Under the pieces are notes generated by a model, which was not told where the DNA came from, did no database searches, and saw nothing but the letters and a program-made list of their open reading frames with translations. From the NCBI GenBank assembly GCA_041685645.1, contig JAWLFI010000029.1, positions 1 to 19,438 on the forward strand: DNA of 19,438 nucleotides, in the 5' to 3' direction. How positions within the stretch are numbered: position 1 is the first letter of the stretch; every line of letters begins with the position of its first letter. The stretch comes from JAWLFI01 sp041685645 (GTDB lineage: Bacteria; Bacteroidota; Bacteroidia; Chitinophagales; Saprospiraceae). Below, piece after piece: positions 7,299 to 15,143 of the stretch. The translations under genes and the position numbers were made by a program.

Positions 7299-8261
7299 CT
7301 ACATTTTTTTGTAGGCTTTTACAAGGGACTGCACCGCTCGAACGGAGTAATCTTGAAAATCTATGGCCTGCTCAGGCACCCACCAATCGTTTTCAGTGCG
7401 AAGATAGCCGAGTTGCTTGAGCTGCCAGGATATATTGCCAACCTCAGGTACTCTGATGGGGATTTGAAAGGGAGTGGCTTGAAATATAACGCCACTGTTG
7501 AGATGTTGAGATCTGGGGAGTAAGAGTCGATCAGCATGAGATAACCAACTGCTCATTTCATCGACGCTGAGATCTCCGGCATTGAGTTTTACTCTGGAAT
7601 CCAACCAACGAAGCTGTATTTCAGTGGCGATCAATTTGGGGTGATTCGACCATCCAGGGGCGGGGTTTCGTTGAATGAGATGGGTATATCGGTGAACATA
7701 TAAACGATCCCATTGCCCTCGACTGTCGAGGTAGTACTTTCTCATCATATAGCGATCGCTCCATGTTCGAATTCGCCCGATGCTAATCCAACTGCGAGTT
7801 TCTGAAGACCAGGGCGGGGATACCTCGGGTTGCAGTGTATAGGGCAGGATGTGATGGGGACAGAGATGGTGTTGGCAGTTCCGAATGCTTGGATACGCCC
7901 TTTCGAATAGCTCAATGGAGGGACTCCCCAAATGAAAAAGATGAGATATAAACTTCAGGATGGATTCGTAAAAGGCTCGACCTCGCTCTAAATCATTCCA
8001 ATGGGGTTGGAGATTGTGAAGGCTGAGAGAAAGGGGGTTGCGTCCGAAGTAAAAATGGAGTGCTTGAAACAGTTCGCGTTTTCCTTTTTTCAAGTCGAGG
8101 TAGGACTCGGGCCAATGCATATGAATGGGAACACCCCCGGGAATTTTCAGCTTCAAAAAGTCCTGTTGAGCACACACTACTTCGATGCCCTCGTCCTGCA
8201 ATGCCTCCTGGAGGGATTGAATATATCTGTTGGAGAATATTCCGGCCCAGTACACTTTCAT
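7299..8261 (-). CDS. GT-B-like glycosyltransferase
   Basis: A 320-residue putative glycosyltransferase. The N-terminal half begins with a Rossmann-like strand (KVYWAGIFS) and carries HMHWPES at 47-53 and LHNLQPHW at 81-88, a pair of motifs typical of a group of GT-B enzymes acting in capsule or exopolysaccharide synthesis. The C-terminal half holds a donor-domain start (WISIGRIRTW at 158-167) and a LNSGVIFQATPFQIPIRV segment at 254-271 that matches the position of the nucleotide-sugar loop. No signal peptide or membrane segment is seen, so it should act at the cytoplasmic face. Its ATG overlaps the stop of the pyruvyl-transferase-like gene by 4 bp. Donor and acceptor sugars are unknown. The classification rests on motif pattern, so it is less certain than for its neighbours. 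Confidence 0.7.
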   Translation of the reverse strand: MKVYWAGIFSNRYIQSLQEALQDEGIEVVCAQQDFLKLKIPGGVPIHMHWPESYLDLKKGKRELFQALHFYFGRNPLSLSLHNLQPHWNDLERGRAFYESILKFISHLFHLGSPSIELFERAYPSIRNCQHHLCPHHILPYTLQPEVSPPWSSETRSWISIGRIRTWSDRYMMRKYYLDSRGQWDRLYVHRYTHLIQRNPAPGWSNHPKLIATEIQLRWLDSRVKLNAGDLSVDEMSSWLSHADRLLLPRSQHLNSGVIFQATPFQIPIRVPEVGNISWQLKQLGYLRTENDWWVPEQAIDFQDYSVRAVQSLVKAYKKM

Positions 8262-9118
8262 CGCATTAACTCTTGGAGTCGGTGAAACAATTTTTCACTT
8301 TGCTCTCGCCACCGACATTCTGGTGACAAGATAAAGTTTTTCTCTTGTCGTAGAGCATGGAGGTACCGCAGGGTTCTCCAGGGCGCCATAAATTGACCTT
8401 TTCTTCCGGATACCCATTCGGCTTGGTCGAGCGGAATAGTGATCGTGGGTATGGTCTCTATGCCGAGGGATTGCCGCCAATCCTCCCATTTAAAGTCTCC
8501 GGTTTCCCTTTCTGATGGTCGTTGGAGATAGAACTGAATACGCATCCATGGAATGCGCAGGCAATCGGCCAGTATAGCTCCATGCAATGACTCAGCCAAG
8601 ACTACCCGACTTCGGGCAATATGTCGCAATGCAGAGGAAATGGATCCGTATTGATCACTGTAAAGCACTGAATAGCCATGGACTGCTCCAATCAGGGAAT
8701 AATACGCCAACTGACTGGAACGAAAATAGGGGATGAGGGTACAATTATGCTGTGAAGATAGCTGCCGCAGCGCAGGGTATTCGGGCGTAAATTGCAATGC
8801 ATAAGCCCCATCGATGACAGATGTTGAAGGATCCACACCCAAAGCTCGTGATGACAATGGCCCCCGGAGGGCGCGAATGTCTAGTGGAGGATGCGGACCA
8901 TTCAGTGGCGAGGCTGCACTGCGGCAACCGGCACCGAAAACAAGGGCGGGCTGGTCTGGAGGGAGGTGGCGGAAATGGTCGTGGTGTAGCACACTGCCTA
9001 TTCCAATAAAGGTGCCGGGCCGCGCTAAGAATTCAGGCGAAAGTAAACGGGGCCAGAGCCAATGATTGAGATCGTCTCCTAAGTTTCCGCGGGGAGCCCG
9101 ATAGGCGTATATTTTCAT
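8258..9118 (-). CDS. Polysaccharide pyruvyl transferase family protein
   Basis: A 286-residue protein of the polysaccharide pyruvyl transferase superfamily. Landmarks are NLGDDLN at 12-18 near the N-terminus, FIGIGSVL at 37-44, LVFGAGCRS at 59-67, ALRGPLSSRALG at 83-94, the VIDGAYAL segment at 101-108 and the C-terminal ESLHGAILAD at 176-185. Members of this GT-B-fold family add a pyruvate ketal to sugars of exopolysaccharides or cell-wall polymers, giving acidic residues that can serve as anchors for surface proteins; some relatives do other sugar chemistry. The frame overlaps its neighbours by 4 bp on each side, so the three sugar genes form one translationally coupled block directly after the C25 sortase-like gene. 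It is probably cytoplasmic, since no signal peptide is seen. Confidence 0.82.
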   Translation of the reverse strand: MKIYAYRAPRGNLGDDLNHWLWPRLLSPEFLARPGTFIGIGSVLHHDHFRHLPPDQPALVFGAGCRSAASPLNGPHPPLDIRALRGPLSSRALGVDPSTSVIDGAYALQFTPEYPALRQLSSQHNCTLIPYFRSSQLAYYSLIGAVHGYSVLYSDQYGSISSALRHIARSRVVLAESLHGAILADCLRIPWMRIQFYLQRPSERETGDFKWEDWRQSLGIETIPTITIPLDQAEWVSGRKGQFMAPWRTLRYLHALRQEKNFILSPECRWREQSEKLFHRLQELMR

Positions 9119-9993
9119 TGGGTATGGGCTTTGATCTGATCTCGCAAAGCCCTGGCATAGTCTATATGACTGAGGACGGGCTCTTTCGATAAGGCCATTA
9201 GCTTTGGGTTATCTGTTTCTACTTTCACAGGCACACCACAAGCCCGCGCTTCCATCACTGCACGCTCTCCACCTCCCTGTAGCTCTGCTGGAATATACAC
9301 TAGTGCCGAGGAAAGTATAATTTTTCGCAAATCCTCGGGAGTCTGGTAGTCCATCACCTCTACACCGGCAGCCTCAAGCCGAGCTCGTATTTCACTTCCA
9401 CCGGGCGTATTCACCTGACCGACTACGAGTTTTCGTCCCGCTTGTTGTGCCAGTCGTTCCCAACGTTTATGAGGCTGTAATGCGCCTATGCCCAATACAT
9501 CCCACTGCAATGCTCTGGACCCCGGGCGATAAATATCGGTATGAACTCCAAAGGCTCGGGAGGCAGAGGGAAAGTGCTGTGCGCGGGTCTCGTACCAGGA
9601 GGTTTCGTAAAAAACGTGCTGGTAGGTCTGTACTCTTTTCTTTGATTGAGGGGGCAGACTTCCGGAGAGAACCAGGAAAAGTGGCGATCGGATCAACTGC
9701 TGCCATTGCTGAATGCGCCGATCGAGAATCCAATTCCAATTGCTCTTGACTAAGATGACATCGTAATGTTTTAGTAGCTTCCAATCCTCTGACTGAGCGG
9801 CATTAATAAAATCTATCTTCCAATAAGCGGACAGGAGTTGCAAGGCAGCGGTGAAGCCATCGCTCCAGCATTTGTATTTCGCAGAGGATTTTGGCAGGTA
9901 ATAATACACGCCTATCCTGGCTCTGGTCTTCTCAGAAGACCTCTGTGTGAGAGGGCGAAAGAACGGTGGTGATTGGCTTGTCCCAATTTTCAT
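9115..9993 (-). CDS. Glycosyltransferase, GT4-like (group 1)
   Basis: A 292-residue glycosyltransferase resembling the GT4 group. The C-terminal donor domain is best preserved: VLGIGALQPHKRWERLAQQ at 166-184, a VVGQVNTPGG strand-loop at 190-199, and GGGERAVMEARACGVPV at 240-256, which corresponds to the usual EX7E nucleotide-sugar site. Only the second glutamate (248) is at the expected spacing; the first is replaced, with a GGGE pattern seen instead. The N-terminal acceptor domain is short and begins with RIGVYYYLPKSSAKYKCWSDGF at about 26-47. It follows the C25 protein gene by 9 bp and overlaps the next gene by 4 bp, so it should be transcribed with both. A role in building a surface polysaccharide or lipopolysaccharide is inferred from context; the sugars are unknown. 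Confidence 0.78.
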   Translation of the reverse strand: MKIGTSQSPPFFRPLTQRSSEKTRARIGVYYYLPKSSAKYKCWSDGFTAALQLLSAYWKIDFINAAQSEDWKLLKHYDVILVKSNWNWILDRRIQQWQQLIRSPLFLVLSGSLPPQSKKRVQTYQHVFYETSWYETRAQHFPSASRAFGVHTDIYRPGSRALQWDVLGIGALQPHKRWERLAQQAGRKLVVGQVNTPGGSEIRARLEAAGVEVMDYQTPEDLRKIILSSALVYIPAELQGGGERAVMEARACGVPVKVETDNPKLMALSKEPVLSHIDYARALRDQIKAHTQ

Positions 9994-10002
9994 AATTTTG
10001 GT

Positions 10003-13000
10003 CTAAGGTCTCAGGTACAATAGGGATCCATTCAATTGCCCATCTTCTCCCGTAAATAGTTGTCCACGATCATCGAAAAGTTGCAACTCATAAAAGTACA
10101 AGCCATCGGGTAATCCGGACGGAAGCTTCCCAAGTGAAATGCGGTGATCACCTACCAAAAGGGGGTGGGAACTGTCCATTTCGTGAACGATTCGGCCATC
10201 GCTACTCATGAAAACCATTGACCACCGACTCGGACCGCTGGGACCGACTAAACTATAGTGAAGAAAAACAGGCCCGGTAGTGGGGTTGGGTGCGACTGTG
10301 GTATGCGAAATGCTCGGATCATCAATGCGCTGAAACTCGATCCTGTAATGAGTTTCATCAACAGTACTACCGCCTATGGGCCGGTAGATTACTTCCAGGC
10401 TGTACATGCCCGTGGCATCTAAATCTAAGTCCTCAGTCCATTGTCCTAGTAGCAAGTCGTTGCCCTCAGAAGATTGAAACTCTACGGAGTCTGTAAACTC
10501 GTACAAACTCCCGTCGGGTTGCGTAATGCTATATTCCAACTGTTGAATTTCTATGGGAAGCTGCCCATTTACTTTTTGGACTTCCATAGTCAGTTTGGGA
10601 TATCTGCCCACTACAGCTCGATTATTGATGACTCGATCATCCATCTGAACGCGCAAAATGGGCGTGACAGTCTCCCGCAGGAGTTTAAAAGTGTAGGATA
10701 AAGTATTGTTCGTGTATCGCTGCTCCTCGATCTCTTGTAATGGGTTGATTTGAGCCGTTAAGGTCAATTCTCCCGAGGGCCAATCGAGGGTCTGAAGTGA
10801 AACTTCAATGTGGAACAGACTGTCCGCCCAAACAGCCATGAGGGTATCCCGATAAGCGATTTGTCCTCCTTTTCTAATGTTAATGGCCACAGGCACGGAG
10901 TCCGTATCCGGTCGATGGCTCACATGCCGAAGCGCAGAAGTCCACTCAAATACATTGCCGTAATAAAAAGTATCATTTGGCGCTTTGACTTGATTGGGCG
11001 TCCAAAATAAATCCGTTAGCTCTGATTGAAACAAACGAATGTGCTGAAATTCGGGCGCGATCCGGGATTCAAAATTCATTAATCGGGTCAGGAGTTGCAG
11101 GCTTCCCGTGCCTTCGGGGCGTATCCAAAGCAGAGAATCCGAGCTGGAGTGAGTAAATTGATTCTGCCCCTCACCGTCCAAAGCATCGACGACGACGGAA
11201 TCGCCGGCTCGCTCCTGAACATACGAAAGGGAAAACCACAGACTATCCTCTCTCAAAGGGATTTCCGGACTCAGAAAATATCCTTCCGGAAGTCTTCTGC
11301 CAATGGTTTCAGAATTGACCAACACATCTTCAGTAGAAAATAAAAAGTCTTCCTGAAGTCGGACATAGCCGGAGGGCGTGTTTTTATAGAAGAAATTGTA
11401 CACCTGGCGCTCTTCATTCATCAAGTTTTGTAAACTGGTGGCGCCCCTTCGTTCCAGAGCTTCGATGAGACTCGTTCCCATGACCGAACTGTCTGCGGCC
11501 CATTCATCGATTTGCAATGAACTGCCCATCCGTTCGGAATCGAATATCGTGAAGATAAAAACGTGGCTGTGTTGCGGAATAATACTGTCCAGGAAATAAA
11601 TGGCATCGGCTCGACTTTCCGGATTGTCGGTTCGATACACAAATGCCCGGGTCGTTCGATTGTCATTGACTGAGCCGTAAAGTCCATCGCCGGAATTGGC
11701 CTGGAGAGTAAAAATAATAGTATCAATCACACAAATGCCAATGCCTTCATCTACTAAATCCCAGGCTCGGTTCACCGAGCCCACATTGACTCCATTGGCT
11801 ACAAAGTTGGGCGACTGCGACGCCCCCTTGACGCGGTTTTGAATGGTAATGTTGAGAGCTTCTTCAGGCAGCTCTAAGCGATAGCGGGAGTGATTGAGGA
11901 AAAGACTGTCGCTCTCCAGCCATTGTCCTATATGACTCTGATTCCACCCCTCTTGCCCTTCCAAATGAACGAAGGAGGCTTGCTCCCACACTGTGTCTTT
12001 TACCCCGGGCGTGGGTAGGGCAGCTCTCCAATAGTACACTTTTTCCTCCTCTAGTGCCGCGCTGATCTTCCATTCCAATTCTCCACCGGATGCCGTAGTC
12101 GTGTATGATCTTAAAAAGGGACTGGAAAAACTGGCCACCGTATCCAATTCAAAAATATAGGAAGAGCTATCAGCCATAGGGTTACTGGTGTGTGCCACTA
12201 AGCGGATACTGTCGGAAGGAATGATACTGTAATTATAGGGCCAGGCTAATTCCACCCCATTGGCAAAGACAAAAAAGGGAAAGCCGGACTCACCGGTAGT
12301 CTCGAGTTGATTATTATTGCTCGCTGCCGGCGAGGGAAACTCATCAATCATTTCTTCGGGGTCGATTTGAGCAAAAAATGTATTCAACCCGCCCCAACTT
12401 TCATTGCCCACTTCCCATCGAGTGGAAATAGATTGTCGATTCCCCGGTGCGGGGATGCGTAAGCGCTGCTCCTGAATTTGTATACCTTCAGGTCCTTCTC
12501 TCCGGAAATCAATTGTAATTGAGTCGGCGATCTTTTGACCTAAATTAACGAGATCAACAGTAATAGTCAGACTGTCGGTTCCAACATTCAAGGGCTGTGG
12601 ACTGACCTCAACACGCTCACCGTCAAAGGTGTAATCGGGTCCCCCGGACTTATATAGGCGGAGCGCGGGGTCTCCGTAGTACATGAACTGCTGCACGTGT
12701 CTTGGATCGCTGTCTTGTCGATGGACCAGAGCTCGCCGAAATAACTCGCCCAGGGTCTCCTCGTGGGCACTTTCACCCATCTCTGAATAAAACTTACGAG
12801 CAAATAAGTACAATCGTGTGACTTCTCCGGGACCGCTGGAGGCTATAGAACCAATAAATCCCCCGCCCTCAAAGGAACTGTATATTTCTCCTACACTCAA
12901 TTCGGAAGTATTGATATTACCGCCATAACAGCCCAGCGCTAATAAAAAGGGATGCCGGGGCCGATTGTCGTATTTTGATCCAATATTTATATCAAAACCC

Positions 13001-14871
13001 AGACTATTCGTCGCCGAATGACCAAAAAAGGTCACTAAACTCACGCCTTCATTGATTTGATCGTAAATCTCATCCGTCACAGGGCGTTCGGTAGAGGAAC
13101 TACTCCCCCTCCGAAAACTTTGCAATTCGGGATCCCAGGTCGAACCCCGCAGGCGATCCGACATAATGTCCATATACGATTCTACCAAAGGCTGAACCTC
13201 ACCTCCACCCACTAAATGCATCACTTTCTTGCGCCAAAAAGAGTTTTCTACCGTCGGCAAATCCCGCTCCTGCTCCTGAGCCTGCACCTTTTCCAAATAG
13301 CTTCGTATGTCGCCGGCAGACTCTGCCGATAAGCGACCCATGGGGAAAGCAGGAGCTGACCTTCCTCTTTCCGCCAACAACAAATTATCGGAACTCGGAT
13401 AGCCATAGGTGGGAACGCTAAAGCCCCGATGTTCGGCAGAAGAAAGCTGACCCGCTGCCCGAATGTACCGATACTCCCGCCCTTTCCCAATGATGAAGAC
13501 CGAAGGAGCATTGGGATTGTGATCGCGCAACCAGGCCGAGAAATTTCGAATTGCCAGAGGATGACGCTGTACGCCATAGCCAAAGGCGTCATACAGTGAT
13601 TCCACTTCAATAATAGCCACGGAATAGCCCCCGCCGGCCTCAGTCCTCCGATAGTCGGCATAGTCTTGTATCGCCTCACTTTCACTACCCCCGTCTAAGC
13701 GCTGGCCACATAGAATGATGTAATCGGCCGTCATCCACTCCTCCCGCTGCGGCATCACGACCAGCTCGGGCGGCGGCAAAGTATCTATGGCGCTGGACTT
13801 GATATAACTAAAATGATGCGCGCCCGGAGAATTGGACAACCACCATTCTCCCGCCAATTCAGGAGAAAACTCATATCTCACGCCCTGCTCCCGATCGTAA
13901 TAAATGACTTCCTCTTCTGGCGCATTTTCAAGCGAAAGCACTACTTCGCCAGTGTCTACGCGTCCCTGTACCTTTGCTTCCGTTTCCTCAAACACCGCCG
14001 CATAGCTAAGCGTGCGAAGAGCTAAATAAAACCGATCCCGGCTTCCACTCTTTCCTTCAAAAGTGTGCGTAAAAGCATCTTCCAGTACGCCCGGTTCCAA
14101 CTCTACTTCGATCTGTTCCAAACCAAAAGAAGACCTGTTTTCCCTCCACACTTCCTCGTCGTTGATGCGCCATTGAAAGTCGTGAGTATCAAAATCGCCC
14201 AAATAGCGCAAGCTCAAGCGCCCACCCATATCCGCATCGTATAGAAATTCAGGCGCGATCGTCTCCGTGAAAGACTGCGTCAATTCGGAGGAAAACCCCT
14301 CGCCTCGTTGAAATTCAGAAGAATACAGATTGGCTCCGCTCACCTTAAAATAAGGCTTGGCCCATTGTTCCTTAAAGATCCGATGCTCTTTCCGCTCGTA
14401 ATATCGGCGTCGCTCAACCGGGCTTGGCGCGGTAACCCCCTCCACATTTGACCATCTCGGCGCCGTATCCTCTGATGACCAGCTCAAAAAGTAACTCGCC
14501 GTATCTGTAAACATACTATACGCCGGATTTAACACATCTTCCGCTCCGCCCTGAAATAATAACGAATCTATATCCGATCGCTGCTGATCGGCCCTAAACT
14601 CCAAAAAAAACGCCCCGTCCTCCTCATTCACGTACAAGGGCTGGCGCTCACCTTCCCGCCATAGCACCCATTCACCTGCTGAAATATCCTCCACGGGCAC
14701 TCCGGCACTCCTCAGCCCTGCCTCGGTGAGTCTATAAACGCCCTCCTCACTCACGGCAATGCGGTAGTACACACCTTCCTCTTCCCACCAATCATCCCCA
14801 TAGCCCGACATTTGCGCCACAGCATTACCAGCGAAGAACAACAGCACCCACCACATTACATATTTACCCAT
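10003..14871 (-). CDS. Large C25-family (gingipain/PorU-like) protein with T9SS C-terminal domain
   Basis: A giant secreted protein of 1622 residues from the chosen start. The open frame reaches 14934, but the ATG at 14871 begins a clear signal peptide (MGKYVMWWVLLFFAGNAVAQ), so I start there. Positions below are codon numbers counted from 14934; subtract 21 for the mature frame. Residues about 52-150 resemble the PorU N-terminus (GVYRLTEAGL, YSMFTDTASYFLSW). The C25 peptidase domain spans about 403-760, with the histidine at 639 in FFGHSA (codon 13018-13020) and the cysteine at 669 in LALGCYGG (codon 12928-12930), spaced as in gingipains and PorU. CARDB-like beta domains lie near 785-875 and 1335-1415, an ILEI/FAM3-like region near 1030-1190, and a T9SS type A sorting domain near 1541-1643 (VAPNPTTGPV, GLYFYEL). 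It may be a long-form sortase of the PorU2 type, or a C25 protease cargo; PorU attaches cargo to surface lipopolysaccharide. Confidence 0.86.
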   Translation of the reverse strand: MGKYVMWWVLLFFAGNAVAQMSGYGDDWWEEEGVYYRIAVSEEGVYRLTEAGLRSAGVPVEDISAGEWVLWREGERQPLYVNEEDGAFFLEFRADQQRSDIDSLLFQGGAEDVLNPAYSMFTDTASYFLSWSSEDTAPRWSNVEGVTAPSPVERRRYYERKEHRIFKEQWAKPYFKVSGANLYSSEFQRGEGFSSELTQSFTETIAPEFLYDADMGGRLSLRYLGDFDTHDFQWRINDEEVWRENRSSFGLEQIEVELEPGVLEDAFTHTFEGKSGSRDRFYLALRTLSYAAVFEETEAKVQGRVDTGEVVLSLENAPEEEVIYYDREQGVRYEFSPELAGEWWLSNSPGAHHFSYIKSSAIDTLPPPELVVMPQREEWMTADYIILCGQRLDGGSESEAIQDYADYRRTEAGGGYSVAIIEVESLYDAFGYGVQRHPLAIRNFSAWLRDHNPNAPSVFIIGKGREYRYIRAAGQLSSAEHRGFSVPTYGYPSSDNLLLAERGRSAPAFPMGRLSAESAGDIRSYLEKVQAQEQERDLPTVENSFWRKKVMHLVGGGEVQPLVESYMDIMSDRLRGSTWDPELQSFRRGSSSSTERPVTDEIYDQINEGVSLVTFFGHSATNSLGFDINIGSKYDNRPRHPFLLALGCYGGNINTSELSVGEIYSSFEGGGFIGSIASSGPGEVTRLYLFARKFYSEMGESAHEETLGELFRRALVHRQDSDPRHVQQFMYYGDPALRLYKSGGPDYTFDGERVEVSPQPLNVGTDSLTITVDLVNLGQKIADSITIDFRREGPEGIQIQEQRLRIPAPGNRQSISTRWEVGNESWGGLNTFFAQIDPEEMIDEFPSPAASNNNQLETTGESGFPFFVFANGVELAWPYNYSIIPSDSIRLVAHTSNPMADSSSYIFELDTVASFSSPFLRSYTTTASGGELEWKISAALEEEKVYYWRAALPTPGVKDTVWEQASFVHLEGQEGWNQSHIGQWLESDSLFLNHSRYRLELPEEALNITIQNRVKGASQSPNFVANGVNVGSVNRAWDLVDEGIGICVIDTIIFTLQANSGDGLYGSVNDNRTTRAFVYRTDNPESRADAIYFLDSIIPQHSHVFIFTIFDSERMGSSLQIDEWAADSSVMGTSLIEALERRGATSLQNLMNEERQVYNFFYKNTPSGYVRLQEDFLFSTEDVLVNSETIGRRLPEGYFLSPEIPLREDSLWFSLSYVQERAGDSVVVDALDGEGQNQFTHSSSDSLLWIRPEGTGSLQLLTRLMNFESRIAPEFQHIRLFQSELTDLFWTPNQVKAPNDTFYYGNVFEWTSALRHVSHRPDTDSVPVAINIRKGGQIAYRDTLMAVWADSLFHIEVSLQTLDWPSGELTLTAQINPLQEIEEQRYTNNTLSYTFKLLRETVTPILRVQMDDRVINNRAVVGRYPKLTMEVQKVNGQLPIEIQQLEYSITQPDGSLYEFTDSVEFQSSEGNDLLLGQWTEDLDLDATGMYSLEVIYRPIGGSTVDETHYRIEFQRIDDPSISHTTVAPNPTTGPVFLHYSLVGPSGPSRWSMVFMSSDGRIVHEMDSSHPLLVGDHRISLGKLPSGLPDGLYFYELQLFDDRGQLFTGEDGQLNGSLLYLRP

Positions 14872-14970
14872 CTTATCCGCTAGATTTACAACTAATATAC
14901 AGCCTTTCTCTTCACAATCGCAAGCCCTCCACACTTCAAACGCTATCTCTGCCTTTTAGTTTCTTTTTTT

Positions 14971-15143
14971 TGGGCGGTCCGGCGGCGAAAAAGGCCTCAT
15001 CGCGCCAGGCACCACCTTTTCGCCGCCGGCGCTATGTCCGGGGCTATCGGTCCCCAAATTATTGGGGACGCCCTTCGGGCCCCAAGCCTGGGCACTGCCC
15101 TCCGTCCGACTCGGGCAGCGCCCGGCCTCCCAGCGCTACCGCA
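14971..15143 (-). repeat. GC-rich multi-hairpin intergenic element, copy 2
   Basis: Read on the minus strand, the element begins at 15143 with an 18-base motif matching copy 1 except at two positions, immediately after the TAA stop of the EEP gene, and ends with CGCCCA at 14976-14971 before a run of A. Hairpins: 14979-14991 with 15017-15029 (13-bp stem), 15050-15057 with 15062-15069 (8-bp stem) and 15070-15080 (GCCC/GGGC). The closing stem pairs 15138-15142 with 14974-14978 (GCGGT/ACCGC), differing from copy 1 by two compensatory pairs. A second helix pairs 15132-15135 with 15030-15033 and the GGG at 15129-15131 with the C run at 15040-15043. No open frame fits. The A-run following the hairpin is the wrong sense for an intrinsic terminator of the EEP transcript. 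Confidence 0.65.

Noticed and set aside
7083..7523. 146-codon plus-strand open frame across the CNNM start and the end of the glycosyltransferase
   Set aside because: It spans the ends of two well-supported minus-strand genes and has no family signature; it is a shadow frame.
12456..12468. Match of TGCGTAAGCGCTG to the start of the left-end element
   Set aside because: Only 13 bases match, inside coding sequence of the C25 gene, with none of the other element parts; best explained by chance.
13248..13685. 145-codon minus-strand frame inside the C25 gene
   Set aside because: It lies in another frame of the catalytic C25 domain, which is clearly the coding one.
14872..14934. Start of the C25 protein at 14934
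   Set aside because: The 21 extra residues are cysteine- and charge-containing and precede a textbook signal peptide starting at the ATG at 14871.
14979..15029. Intrinsic terminator for the EEP gene
   Set aside because: The stem is strong, but the bases following it on the minus strand are a run of A instead of T, so it does not fit a Rho-independent terminator for that transcript.
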